A stretch of DNA of 64,000 bases from Bacillus sp. S/N-304-OC-R1 (GCF_019749375.1 NZ_JACWFE010000009.1:1-64000), one strand, 5' to 3'. Positions 1 to 9,203 are shown, counted from the first letter of the stretch. Translations and numbers: made by a program. The notes: generated by a model not told the origin, from the sequence alone.

Positions 1-46
1 TTTTTTAACTCTAACTTTTGGGGTGCAGCACCCTGCCATCCTTTTG

Positions 47-1216
47 TTAATTTAAAAACGTTTCTGGAATGAGTTTGAAGCCTTCCACTAAAGTATCTTC
101 ATCGACTTCAATTAGTAGACAGCGTTTGCCATTAAAATTCACCTGTCTAACATATTTTAAATCCTGTGGACTAATAGAAATGTTGGCTACTTTTGTGTTA
201 ATCTTGATCGATTTTGCATTATACTTTGGCAAAATACTGCTTGCTTTCAGTTCATACTTCTCATCGTCAATGACTCTTTGGAAAGCCATTTCTACCTTTT
301 CCGGATTAACATCCTCTACCCCGCTGACCTTGAGAACTCGTTCAACATCCTTGTAATCGAGTTTAGGTGTATCTTCCTCTTCTTCTTCGTCCATCATTCT
401 GTTAATTTCTTCATACACATTCGCAATGGTTGTCGCATCTAATTCATCGCCAGCTACTACTTTCACAATCTCCTCAAACACAGCCTTATCTTCTAGAGCC
501 GTCATAATCTCTTCACCATTCAAAACATTCTCAATAAAATGATAATCCGGCTGGTTTGGCTTTCCTGCTGAATAGAGAACACGATTTACATCAGCTGAAT
601 TCTCCGTAAAGCTTGGATATAAAAAGCCCGCTACAGGTGACGTTAAGTTAATAATGGAATCGACGATAATGCTAGACTTAAATTCCTTTTCAATATAATC
701 AAACATCAAGGATCTCTTAGGCTGAATTGTTTGATTGATGCTGCACAGAATAAATGGTGTTGTATACACCTCGTCCCGATCACTTGTTTCCGCTTCTTCA
801 TTGCTTCTTCTTGTCGGCTTAAAATATGTTCCCCGAATAAACGTTACGACCATGTCATGCTCATATTGAACATCCTTAAACATCTTCTCAACCATTTGCA
901 GCATATACTCTTTCCAATCTTCCACATCACCGGACTGCAGCCCATCATGAAGAATAAACCGACTATGATTTTCAGCCTCACGTTTAAATTTCACCTCAAA
1001 GAGCTTCACATCGATTTGACCTGTCAGCACCTTTTTGAAGTTGCTCATAAACAACTCCTGCTGCTCCTGATCCAGCATGCCAAACGGATGGCTCTCCTCA
1101 TGATATATCTCACTACTCTCCTTCCTGATATACACATTAAAAATGTCCGATATTTTCAATAAATCATTATCAAGCTTAAATTGTTTCCGAATGTTTGCTA
1201 TATCCTTTTTATTCAT
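47..1216 (-). CDS. DUF4317 domain-containing protein
   Basis: A 389-residue soluble protein that I recognise as the DUF4317 family of Firmicutes, function unknown. No signal peptide or membrane segment is visible. The N-terminus (MNKKDIANIRKQFKLDND) is typical of the family. An acidic run of Glu residues near position 275 separates a larger N-terminal part from a charged C-terminal part. The start has an AGGAG ribosome binding site about 13 bases upstream. It stands alone; its upstream side is a long repeat-bearing intergenic region. Family assignment rests on overall resemblance only; no catalytic motif can be named. Confidence 0.85.
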   Translation of the reverse strand: MNKKDIANIRKQFKLDNDLLKISDIFNVYIRKESSEIYHEESHPFGMLDQEQQELFMSNFKKVLTGQIDVKLFEVKFKREAENHSRFILHDGLQSGDVEDWKEYMLQMVEKMFKDVQYEHDMVVTFIRGTYFKPTRRSNEEAETSDRDEVYTTPFILCSINQTIQPKRSLMFDYIEKEFKSSIIVDSIINLTSPVAGFLYPSFTENSADVNRVLYSAGKPNQPDYHFIENVLNGEEIMTALEDKAVFEEIVKVVAGDELDATTIANVYEEINRMMDEEEEEDTPKLDYKDVERVLKVSGVEDVNPEKVEMAFQRVIDDEKYELKASSILPKYNAKSIKINTKVANISISPQDLKYVRQVNFNGKRCLLIEVDEDTLVEGFKLIPETFLN

Positions 1217-1439
1217 CTAAAAAGTCCAACTCCTACGTTGTTTAGTCTATTAGTAAATTATAAGCAATCCCGTTCTATTAGGGAATGAGTAAAAAGTAGA
1301 CACCATTTTATTTCGTGGTTTATGTAATAAAAAGAGGAAGAAGAGGAAATTCTCTTGATATCGGATTGGTAATTTATTTTTTGGTGAGATTTAGTTTTGG
1401 ATTTTCTTTGAATTAGGTTATTAGTTAGGTTTGAGTGGT

Positions 1440-1770
1440 CAGGAATGGAACCTTTTCAATAAATGAGTTAGCGGACGGATTTAACTGACTTGCAACAGAA
1501 CCTGTCTACTAAAATCACTTATCGGACAAGGTTGACTCTCTGAGAACAGAACTTGTCCAATAAAATCAGTTATCGGACAAATTGGACTCCCCGGGAAAGG
1601 AACTTGTCCAATAAAATCAGTTATTGGACAAGTTGGACTCCCCGGGAACAGAAGCTGTCCAATAAAATCTCTTATTGGACAAGTTGGACTCTCTAGTAAC
1701 AGAACCTGTCCAATAAATTAATTTATCGGCAGGGCTCCCCCAGGGACCATAACCTGTCTAACCATACAGT
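1440..1770. repeat. Intergenic array of 51-bp palindromic repeats (about six units)
   Basis: The core TTATCGGACAAG or TTATTGGACAAG recurs at 1470 (degenerate), 1521, 1572, 1623, 1674 and 1725, a strict 51-bp period. The half-element CTTGTCCAATAA lies just before the next TTATTGGACAAG, and the two are exact reverse complements separated by six bases. Each junction could therefore fold as a 12-bp hairpin. The array fills most of the gene-free stretch 1217-1803. A shorter copy of the same family sits at 51121-51225. No open reading frame or promoter is evident in this gap. Confidence 0.85.
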
Positions 1771-1803
1771 CCTACTCCTACTTCTTTCAGTGAAAAAGTA
1801 ACT

Positions 1804-2700
1804 TTACCGATACTCTTTTCCCCCACCCCAAATTTCTCTTCCTCCTGTATGGCCCGTATTTTGATGAATATCTTCATCTACTAATTGCAGGACACCCGGC
1901 TGTTCGTTATGATGCCAGACATAACCATCTGGAGTTACTCCGTTTTCTAGTCCTCGTATATCCTGAGAAGATAAACCTAACTCTCTCGCTAGACTAGGAT
2001 TCTCTTGAATTGACTGATATAAAGTCTCGTTTGCTATGCTAAAATGGGTATGGTCACTTTCATAATACAATTCCTCGGCTAAAACAACACTAAACTGGGA
2101 TTGGAATACAGGGAATGTACCTATTTGATGGTCGCCATTAGGTAATTCGATCATCTTTTGTTCGAAAGGTACGCCTGTTTCAGAATGCTCTAATCCATTT
2201 AAATGACTATTTCTCGTATCGATTTCTTCGGCCTGGATCAAATCAGCCCCGTCAATAATATCAATAACCCCAACAGCAAAAGTGGTTACAGCAGCTACCT
2301 TGCCAAGATTTTTAACACCATTCAGAATTTGTTCCCTATCTTTATTTTTCAAACCTTGTAATGTGAGTCCAGCACTTTTTGCTGTATATTTAATGCTGGA
2401 GCCAATTCCTTTAACAGTACGACCTGACGAATCCTTTATATCATTCCAGCCTCTATTTTTATGGTAATCGTCTTTTTTGACTACACCATACACACCGCGA
2501 ACAGTTCCATCCGCAAATTGTGTAACGGAATCCACTGCACCTCTAGAGGCATCTACAACACTATTACCTACATCTTCAAGATATTTTCCTAGTTCATCGT
2601 TCCTAATAGACACTGCTTTACTGACAGCTTTTACTCCTGTTTTAGCTGCTCCCCCTACAACCGTATTTACCACTTTTCCAATCTCACGAAAAACGACCAT
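1804..2700 (-). CDS. WHH-motif HNH/endonuclease VII-type nuclease, toxin-like
   Basis: A 298-residue protein whose last 50 residues carry the HNH/Endo VII signature of the WHH subgroup: GYVWHHNEQPG, then the LQLVDEDIHQNTGHTGG stretch and a glycine-rich end. In polymorphic toxins this domain is a metal-dependent DNase. The N-terminal half is glycine/alanine/valine-rich with a hydrophobic patch near residues 130-150 and is not a recognisable LXG, RHS or signal-peptide domain, so the export route is unclear. The start is supported by GGAGAG six bases upstream. No immunity-like gene follows; downstream is only the 51-bp repeat array. A chromosomal orphan effector or a house nuclease are both possible. 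Confidence 0.75.
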   Translation of the reverse strand: MVVFREIGKVVNTVVGGAAKTGVKAVSKAVSIRNDELGKYLEDVGNSVVDASRGAVDSVTQFADGTVRGVYGVVKKDDYHKNRGWNDIKDSSGRTVKGIGSSIKYTAKSAGLTLQGLKNKDREQILNGVKNLGKVAAVTTFAVGVIDIIDGADLIQAEEIDTRNSHLNGLEHSETGVPFEQKMIELPNGDHQIGTFPVFQSQFSVVLAEELYYESDHTHFSIANETLYQSIQENPSLARELGLSSQDIRGLENGVTPDGYVWHHNEQPGVLQLVDEDIHQNTGHTGGREIWGGGKEYR

Positions 2701-2765
2701 TGTGCACTCTCCGTTAACTAATTTTAGGATAATTGTACCATATTTATAATTTTTGAAGGGTAAAC

Positions 2766-2797
2766 GAAAAAAGGAAAAGTGCTGTACGCACTTCTCC
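2766..2797 (-). terminator. Intrinsic terminator after the M28 peptidase
   Basis: Arms at 2773-2782 and 2788-2797 form a near-perfect 10-bp stem around a short loop. On the minus strand the hairpin is followed by a run of T residues (2767-2772). Confidence 0.7.
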
Positions 2798-2811
2798 TAA
2801 TCTTAGATTCT

Positions 2812-4196
2812 TTAATTATTCCCAGGAGTCTTCTTCCTCACAACATCAAATAGCCCCGATCCGATAATGTCAAGCGCAGACTGCATTCTCTCAACAGAGA
2901 TATTATCCTCAATGGTATCCTGAGGAGTGTGGTAAACTTTTTCGATATGGTAGACGAGAGGGTCCCAGCTGTCGATTCCCATCCAGATAAATAGTGCTGC
3001 CGGAATGCCTGCGCGGTGGAAGTACACGTGGTCACTGGAACCAAAGGTGCCTGGCAAAATATCAGAGTTTCCTAGTCTGGCACCTGCAGCAACTGTAGAA
3101 TCTGTCACAATATTCGTGCTGCCATCGACAGTCATCGCATAAAGATTTTTCGCTTTATCATAATTCGTTGCTACCATATCAGGGACAAAAACAGCTTCAA
3201 TTCCATCCCTTTGTTCCTGCGTTAACTGCTCAACATAATATTTAGAGCCTAGAAGGCCTCTTTCCTCAGAGCCGAAAGCAATAAACTTCAATGTTTTATC
3301 CGTGTTATAGCCCTTGTAAACGCGAGCAAGCTCTAGCATTAAGCCTACACCAGAAGCATTATCATTAGCACCAGGTGCACCTACAACACTGTCGTGATGG
3401 GCGCCAAGAATAACTTCTTTCACATTCTTATCCTTTGATTTTGCTTCCTTTGTGCAATTACATTTACGGATTGAAGGTTTGAAAAGTGCTCAGCTGATAA
3501 ACTGATCTCTACAGTACCTTTTTCCATTTGTTCCTTTAGCCATTCTCCTTGAATATATGCAGCTCCAAAGACAGGAACATCATATTTAGCTGCTAAACTT
3601 GGGTTAAAGGATTGACCGTAATTTCCTCGGCTGCCTACTAAACTCTGAAGAATAACACCAGATGCGCCAGCTTGCACTGCACTCCCTACCTGGGCACGAT
3701 AATCAGCTGTTGAAGCTGCCCGTGCCATTAGCACAACTTTTCCATTAACATCTGAAAAATCGCTGGCACTTGTTCCGCCTTCAACATATACAACCTCTGC
3801 TTTTACTCCGTTATTACTAATAACACCATTAGGAGCAGCTCCCATTTCCCAAACAGAACCATCAGAAAATGCAACATTCGCTATGTACTGGTCTGCTACT
3901 GGAAAGTATTGATATTCCACATCATATCCGTAGCTTTTTAGTGTTTTTGCAATATAATCAGCTGACCTTTTCTCAGCCTCTAATCCGCCTGGTCTTGTCC
4001 CAATCTCCTTTGATAAATATTTAATGTGTTCAATGGCACGTTCAGCGTCCACTCTTGCTACTATTTTTTGATCTTGCGAATACGTCGACTTTCCTTTTTC
4101 TCCCTCAACCGGTGCAGCATACCCTACTGAACTGAAAGCTAATGAAGCTGCTAATAATGACGCTAATACTTTTGGCATTTTATAATTCCTCATCAT
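2812..4196 (-). pseudogene. Secreted M28-family aminopeptidase (YwaD-like), frameshifted
   Basis: Two overlapping frames together make one aminopeptidase of about 460 residues, the size of B. subtilis YwaD. The first (3420-4196, 258 aa) has a signal peptide (hydrophobic stretch ending at GYAAP) and a PA-type insert domain. The second (2812-3423, 203 aa) has the metallopeptidase core: HHD, NDNASG, SEERG, the PDM aspartate and a C-terminal YHTPQD histidine, so all zinc ligands are present. The frames meet at ATGTGA near 3420. One base missing around 3435-3445 restores a continuous reading ending in KNVKEVILGAHHD. As sequenced the catalytic part lacks a signal peptide. This is either true inactivation or a sequencing error. 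Confidence 0.85.
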
Positions 4197-4417
4197 CCGA
4201 ACCTCCTATTTAATAGCATAATCTTCGTAAATTTAGTATAGGCGGAACATAATTTCGAGGTAAGAGGATTAATTCATAATATTCCGATAATTTTTAGTGC
4301 TTTTTATTACCTAGACTAGATTTGTATATATTCACCCCCCGACTAAAATTAGTTAAAATTTTGAAAAAAATCAATTGTTAGCTTATTATTATTTTAATAC
4401 ATATAAGGAGAAATCTT

Positions 4418-4804
4418 ATGAAAATAATAAAATCTAATCCTAATAATGTTGCTCCTCCAATTGGTCAATATCATCATGTAACCGTTGTTCCTAGAAATGC
4501 TGAACTCATCGTTATATCCGGTCAAATCGGAAATGACAAGGACGGAATACTGCCAGCTGATATTGAAAGCCAGTTTGCCAACGCACTCGAAAATATTAAA
4601 TCTATTTTAAAAAGTGAAGGTATTGGTGCGGAAAATGTTTTTAAAATTAACTTTTGGTTTACTGAAAGTATCAATAGGGAATTTTATTTAGAAAAATGGA
4701 GTGAATTTCATAAGGAATCCCCGCCTGCAACAACACTCGCATATGTGCAAGCTTTAGCGCGTCCGGAAATTAAGGTGGAGGTAGAAGCGTGGGCAGCAAG
4801 ATAA
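4418..4804 (+). CDS. RidA/YjgF family enamine/imine deaminase
   Basis: A 128-residue member of the RidA (YjgF/YER057c/UK114) family. These trimers hydrolyse reactive enamine/imine intermediates from PLP enzymes, or serve related hydrolytic roles. Family features include the N-terminal PPIGQYHHV segment, the VISGQIGND strand, and the C-terminal ARPEIKVEVEAWA, where the substrate-binding Arg and the Glu of the canonical signature fall. A ribosome binding site AAGGAG lies seven bases before the ATG. It stands alone between the peptidase pseudogene and a convergent phosphotransferase gene. Divergent RidA subfamilies differ in activity, so the substrate is not assigned. Confidence 0.85.
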   Translation: MKIIKSNPNNVAPPIGQYHHVTVVPRNAELIVISGQIGNDKDGILPADIESQFANALENIKSILKSEGIGAENVFKINFWFTESINREFYLEKWSEFHKESPPATTLAYVQALARPEIKVEVEAWAAR

Positions 4805-4819
4805 CGGGGGAGATTCCCC

Positions 4820-5734
4820 CTATCCTACCATAATTTTGATTTCTTGAATAAGCATCTGTACACGATTAACATAGTATTCTCGTTTTAAAGAGTCTGGTAC
4901 AAACGTGGTAAATAAGATCGCTAGCATTAGTGCAGTATCAAGTCTATAAATGTTTTGTATCAATCCATCCGTTCTTTCTAGAATAGAAAGATCCCTATAA
5001 CCCTTTAAAAACTCTTCTACATGTAATTCCTGAGACTCTGAGATTCTCATCAATTCCATTATCGGATTGCCTATAAAAGCATTATCCCAATCTACTATTG
5101 CCTTTATATGCCCTTGTTTTCCTATTAAATTTGGATGTCTTATATCAAGGTGGAGAAGACAATCGTTAATTTGGGACGAATTTAAAACTCTTTCAAGCTC
5201 CTCAGTGCTCGGAATCAAAAAATCTTGTTTCATTAAACCTCCAAGTGTTCCAGCCCGGCTAGTGATTCGCTTTGAAATAATACTTGGTAATGATCGTCCA
5301 TCCTGACCAATAATAGAAAGTCCATCTATTGGTATATGGTGCAATTGAGATGTTAGTTCACCAATTGCAAAGGAGGATATTTCCTTATCATCCCCATCAA
5401 TAAAATCAGAAACTAGAAAATTAATATTTTCACTTAAATAAAGCTTATGAACTTTTGGAACAGGAAGGTGATGTTTGAAGCAATGCTCTGAAAGTGCAGC
5501 TTCTTTTTTCAAAGATAATATGGCGCTCGATTCCTTATCCATCATTTGCTCTTCGGATCTCCATGGAATTCTCACAGCAAGCCTTCCTAGGTTTTTTTCT
5601 TTAACAAGGAAAACGGCGTTTATGACCCCATTTGCAAAAAATGAAATTTCATCTATTGCCCAATCAAATTTATTCCTTAGAACATGATGAATACTAGCTT
5701 TTAGTTCTTCTATTTGTAAATTTGTTAATGTCAT
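4820..5734 (-). CDS. Aminoglycoside phosphotransferase (APH) family protein
   Basis: A 304-residue protein kinase-like fold enzyme of the APH superfamily. The Brenner loop reads HLDIRHPN (catalytic Asp and Mg-binding Asn) and is followed by IVDWDNA, the metal-binding DWD element. The N-lobe contains VINAVFLVKE and AVRIPWR, with the likely ATP-contacting region. Such chromosomal relatives phosphorylate a range of small hydroxyl compounds, so the name does not imply antibiotic resistance. AAGGAC lies upstream of the ATG. It follows the NUDIX gene by 22 bases and is probably co-transcribed with it. Confidence 0.8.
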   Translation of the reverse strand: MTLTNLQIEELKASIHHVLRNKFDWAIDEISFFANGVINAVFLVKEKNLGRLAVRIPWRSEEQMMDKESSAILSLKKEAALSEHCFKHHLPVPKVHKLYLSENINFLVSDFIDGDDKEISSFAIGELTSQLHHIPIDGLSIIGQDGRSLPSIISKRITSRAGTLGGLMKQDFLIPSTEELERVLNSSQINDCLLHLDIRHPNLIGKQGHIKAIVDWDNAFIGNPIMELMRISESQELHVEEFLKGYRDLSILERTDGLIQNIYRLDTALMLAILFTTFVPDSLKREYYVNRVQMLIQEIKIMVG

Positions 5735-5756
5735 AGTATTAGTCCTTTATTGCAAA

Positions 5757-6215
5757 TTAGTTAATGTCCCCTAAGTACACCGGAGACTTAGTTGAAGCAG
5801 TTAATAAAAATTTGCTTAATTCCCGAGGATAAATTCGATATTGAGGTAAATCATTGATTAAGATCCACTCTATCCCAATTTGATGACTATCCGGATTAGT
5901 AGGCTCAAAATGTTCACCATTCCCATCTTTAATCGTACAATCAAAGTAAAATTCAACCTGATGAATATTAAAATCTATTGATGAATGCTCGTGATTTTTT
6001 CCGATATATTCCCGTACATGAAGAAGTTCACCAACTTCAACATTGGCCCCAATTTCCTCTACACATTCTCTAATTAAAGCATTTTGAAGAGTCTCCCCAT
6101 GCTCCTGACCACCGCCGGGATATAAATAAAAATACCCTTCATCATCTCTATTTTTCGTAAGCAATATCTTGTCTTCTTTGATGATAATTGCTTTTGCAGA
6201 ATTACGTATATTCAT
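5757..6215 (-). CDS. NUDIX hydrolase
   Basis: A 152-residue enzyme with a complete Nudix box: GGGQEHGETLQNALIRECVE continuing into EIGA, matching GX5EX7REUXEEXGU, which binds Mg and hydrolyses nucleoside-diphosphate-linked substrates. The fold around it (N-terminal beta strands with KAIIIKEDKILL, C-terminal WILINDLP) is typical of small stand-alone Nudix proteins. The substrate cannot be told from sequence. It is the first gene of a two-gene unit with the APH-like kinase. A second, unrelated NUDIX gene is at 44781. Confidence 0.88.
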   Translation of the reverse strand: MNIRNSAKAIIIKEDKILLTKNRDDEGYFYLYPGGGQEHGETLQNALIRECVEEIGANVEVGELLHVREYIGKNHEHSSIDFNIHQVEFYFDCTIKDGNGEHFEPTNPDSHQIGIEWILINDLPQYRIYPRELSKFLLTASTKSPVYLGDIN

Positions 6216-6375
6216 ATATTCTCAAGCACCCTTTAAATGGAATTTCAAGACCTATTAGAATCTTATCATCTTTTCAAACAATGTAATATACTTCCATTAA
6301 GAATATAGTAAATTTTCATACGAAGAGAGACATGAATTGCACTTGGACGCCCTCGTCTCTAGATTTTACATACGA

Positions 6376-6406
6376 AAGGTGCCATGATCCTTCCCAAGGC
6401 ACCTTC
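6376..6406 (-). terminator. Possible terminator after thrZ
   Basis: AAGGTGCC and GGCACCTT form an 8-bp stem downstream of thrZ. The following T run is weak, so efficiency is uncertain. Confidence 0.35.
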
Positions 6407-6433
6407 TATTGGTTCCTGAACTGTATGGAAAAC

Positions 6434-8353
6434 TTAAATACTCCGTTCCCTTATCTTCCTAACAATTTCCTCTTTAAATTCTGCGATAGCAGCACTTTCA
6501 GATGTTTGATCTCCATATTTCCTAACATTTACTTCATCATGACTCACTTCCTGATCTCCTATCACCAACATATAAGGCACCTTTTGTATTTGTGCTTCTC
6601 GCATTTTATATCCAAGTTTTTCATCTCTATCATCAATCTTTACTCTTACTCCCGCTTCCCTTAACTGTGATTGTATTTTTAGGCAATAATCCAGATGAAC
6701 ACGGGAAACTGGAATGATTTGTACTTGAACAGGGGCCAGCCAAACAGGAAAGGCTCCCGCAAAATGTTCAATTAATATGCCGAAGAATCGGTCAATGGAA
6801 CCATAAATCGCGCGGTGAATGACAACTGGGCGAACCTTTTCATTGTTTTGATTCACATAGCTTAAATCAAATTTTTCTGGCATCTGGAAGTCGAGCTGGA
6901 TTGTTGCGCATTGATGACTGCGTTTTAAGGCATCTTTAATATGAAAATCGATTTTCGGACCATAAAATGCTCCATCTCCTTCATTTAGCTGATAAACAAT
7001 GCCTAAATCCTCAAGCACCTTCTTTAAAGCTCCTTCAGAAACCTCCCAAAGACTATCTTCACCTAATGAATTTTCAGGCCGAGTCGATAACTCCACAGAA
7101 TACTCGAAGCCAAATGTACGATACACTTCGTCGACTAGCTGAAATACATGCTTAATTTCACTTTCAATTTGATCCTCACGTACAAAGATGTGAGCATCAT
7201 CCTGGCAAAAAGTCCGGACCCGGAGCATTCCATTTAAAGCACCACTGAATTCATGACGATGCACTTGCCCAAACTCAGCCAAGCGAATCGGCAAATCACG
7301 ATAAGAGTAAAGGTTATTTTTAAAAATCAGCATATGCCCTGGACAATTCATTGGCTTCAGAGCAAACTTTGCATGATCGACCTCAGAGAAATACATATTT
7401 TCATGGTAATGATCCCAATGCCCTGATTTCTCCCATAATTGCTGATTCATCATAAAAGGTGTACGGACCTCATCATAATAAGCCTTACTCTGAAGTTCTC
7501 TAGAAAAATTTTCTAGCTCATTTCGAATCAATTGTCCCTTCGGCAAATAAAATGGCATCCCCGGCGCTTCCTCAGAAAACATAAATAACTCTAATTGTTT
7601 CCCCAATTTGCGATGATCTCTTCTAGCCGCTTCCTCTAAAAAATGAAGATGCTCATCTAAATCCCTTTTTTGTTTAAAAGCAATACCATATACACGTTGG
7701 AGAACTTCATTTTTGCTGTCACCTTTCCAATATGCACCTGAAACACGAGTTAACTTAAATGCTTTTATGAAACCAGTTGATGGCAAATGCGGTCCACGGC
7801 ATAAATCAATAAACTCTCCTTGCTGGTAAAGAGTGATCTTTTCATCTTCTGGAATCCCCTTCAAGATTTCGATCTTGTATGGCTCACCTTTTTGAATCAA
7901 TAATTGCTCTGCTTCTCCATAAGAAACCTCTATACGTTTGATTTCTAGATTTTCCTTGATGATCTTTTCCATTTCTTTTTCAATGGCTGGAAGATCCTCT
8001 ATAGTTATGCTATTCTCCGACTTAAAATCATAATAAAAGCCGTCCTCAATAACAGGACCTATTCCTAATTTCACATTTCCATAAATCCTTTGAACCGCTT
8101 GAGCCAATACATGTGCGGAAGTATGCCTTAAAATGTCTATACCCTCTTCAGATTCAAGAGTAAGAATGGACAATTTACTATCATGCTCCAACCCGAAGCT
8201 TAAATCTACAAGCTGCTCGTCCACTTTCCCAGCTACTGCTTTCTTTTTTAAACTGGAACTAATGAATTGGGCAACACTTCCAACTGTAATGCCTTTTGGA
8301 AACTCTTTTATACTTCCATCTTGAAATTCAATTTTTATTAATTTTTCACTCAT
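6434..8353 (-). CDS. thrZ: Threonyl-tRNA synthetase, ThrZ type
   Basis: Charges tRNA-Thr with threonine in the cytoplasm. The 639-residue protein has an N-terminal TGS domain (residues 1-65), the SAD editing domain (about 170-220), a class II catalytic core with the zinc Cys in MNCPGHM and motif 2 around QVHRHEFSGAL, and an anticodon-binding domain from about residue 540 (VWLAPVQVQIIP). I chose the ATG at 8353, giving MSEKLIKIEFQ, because GGAGTG precedes it. An upstream in-frame ATG at 8440 lies inside the T-box and is rejected. Three tandem T-box leaders precede it, an arrangement known from B. subtilis thrZ, the starvation-inducible second enzyme. The symbol rests on that leader as much as on the protein. 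Confidence 0.92.
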   Translation of the reverse strand: MSEKLIKIEFQDGSIKEFPKGITVGSVAQFISSSLKKKAVAGKVDEQLVDLSFGLEHDSKLSILTLESEEGIDILRHTSAHVLAQAVQRIYGNVKLGIGPVIEDGFYYDFKSENSITIEDLPAIEKEMEKIIKENLEIKRIEVSYGEAEQLLIQKGEPYKIEILKGIPEDEKITLYQQGEFIDLCRGPHLPSTGFIKAFKLTRVSGAYWKGDSKNEVLQRVYGIAFKQKRDLDEHLHFLEEAARRDHRKLGKQLELFMFSEEAPGMPFYLPKGQLIRNELENFSRELQSKAYYDEVRTPFMMNQQLWEKSGHWDHYHENMYFSEVDHAKFALKPMNCPGHMLIFKNNLYSYRDLPIRLAEFGQVHRHEFSGALNGMLRVRTFCQDDAHIFVREDQIESEIKHVFQLVDEVYRTFGFEYSVELSTRPENSLGEDSLWEVSEGALKKVLEDLGIVYQLNEGDGAFYGPKIDFHIKDALKRSHQCATIQLDFQMPEKFDLSYVNQNNEKVRPVVIHRAIYGSIDRFFGILIEHFAGAFPVWLAPVQVQIIPVSRVHLDYCLKIQSQLREAGVRVKIDDRDEKLGYKMREAQIQKVPYMLVIGDQEVSHDEVNVRKYGDQTSESAAIAEFKEEIVRKIRERSI

Positions 8354-8384
8354 TTTAAAACACTCCTTTTTTTTATATAAAAAA

Positions 8385-8640
8385 ACACACCCATCCCTGT
8401 GCAAGGGACGAGTGTGTGATATACCCGTGGTTCCACCCAATTTCCCATAAGTAAAATTCTACTTTTGGCTTTGGTGCTGTAACGTCGCAGAAACGATATC
8501 AGCTACTTTTGTTCACTGACATAGCTCGAAGGCGGTAAATTATTTCCCTAAGCTAGGAAGTTCGCAGCATCCTTCCCTCTCTGAAAACCGTAAAAATAAT
8601 TCATGTCCTTGTCTTCGCTTTGTATATTTAATTATAAAAA
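8385..8640 (-). promoter_or_regulatory. T-box leader 3 of 3 (gene-proximal), threonine specifier
   Basis: On the minus strand the antiterminator T-box TGGGTGGAACCACGG lies at 8425-8439, followed by a terminator hairpin (8385-8418, arms around AGGGAC) and a T run just before thrZ. The specifier region reads TTACCGCC, i.e. an ACC threonine codon followed by a purine. The TGGA bulge would pair with a UCCA acceptor end. This unit is almost identical to the next one upstream. Confidence 0.93.
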
Positions 8641-8643
8641 AAA

Positions 8644-8885
8644 ACGCACTCATCCCTATGGCAAGGGACGAGTGCGTAATACCCGTGGTTCCACCCAATT
8701 TCCCATAAGCAAACTTTCACTTATGGCTTTGGTGCAATAACGTTGCAGAAACGATATCAGCTACTTTTGTTCACTGATATAGCTTAAAGGCGGTAAATTA
8801 TTTCCCTAAGCTAGGAAGTTCGCAGCTGCCCTTCCCTCTCTGAAAACCGTAAAAATAATTCATGTCCTTGTCTTCGCTTTGTATA
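8644..8885 (-). promoter_or_regulatory. T-box leader 2 of 3, threonine specifier
   Basis: The T-box motif is at 8683-8697, the terminator hairpin at 8644-8677, and the ACC specifier in TTACCGCC. Stem I and the linker (roughly 8740-8885) are nearly base-for-base the same as in the gene-proximal copy, including the ATCAGCTAC and CTAGGAAG segments on the plus strand. This points to a recent duplication. Confidence 0.93.
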
Positions 8886-8901
8886 TTTAATTATAAAAAA
8901 A

Positions 8902-9150
8902 ACGCACTCATCCCTATAGAAAGGGACGAGTGCGTGTATATACCCGTGGTTCCACCCAATTTCCCATAAGCAAACTTTCACTTATGGCTTTGGTGCAGTA
9001 ACGTTGCATGGACGGTATTGGCTACTGTCAGTTCACCAATACAGCTTAAAGGTGGTAAGATGCCTTTCTGCGTTAGGAAGATTTCAGCAGTCCTTCCCTC
9101 TCTGGAAACCGTAAAAGCAGCTCATGTCCTTGTCATTGCTTGGAAATTAA
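8902..9150 (-). promoter_or_regulatory. T-box leader 1 of 3 (promoter-proximal), threonine specifier
   Basis: The T-box motif is at 8944-8958 and the terminator hairpin at 8902-8935. The specifier is ACC in TTACCACC. It is clearly more diverged from the other two, especially in Stem I (9050-9145). It is probably the oldest unit or an independently maintained one. Transcription is expected to start near 9150-9180, just downstream of fabZ. No convincing promoter could be fixed there. Confidence 0.9.
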
Positions 9151-9203
9151 ATTGTTATTTTTTACATACTACAATATTTTTTTTAGAAAAGCAATCACTA
9201 TTT

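Noticed and set aside
1..46. Possible terminator GGGTGC-A-GCACCC near the left edge
   Set aside because: The single-base spacer would need an opened loop, and the T run is not adjacent. Too weak to list.
731..1162. 143-codon plus-strand ORF inside the DUF4317 gene
   Set aside because: It lies antisense to a convincing protein and resembles no family.
2838..3044. 68-codon minus-strand ORF in the aminopeptidase
   Set aside because: It is an alternative frame of the catalytic domain, whose other frame carries all zinc ligands.
8354..8440. N-terminal extension of thrZ to an upstream ATG at 8440
   Set aside because: It lies within the T-box antiterminator and terminator, and the ribosome binding site is just before the ATG at 8353.
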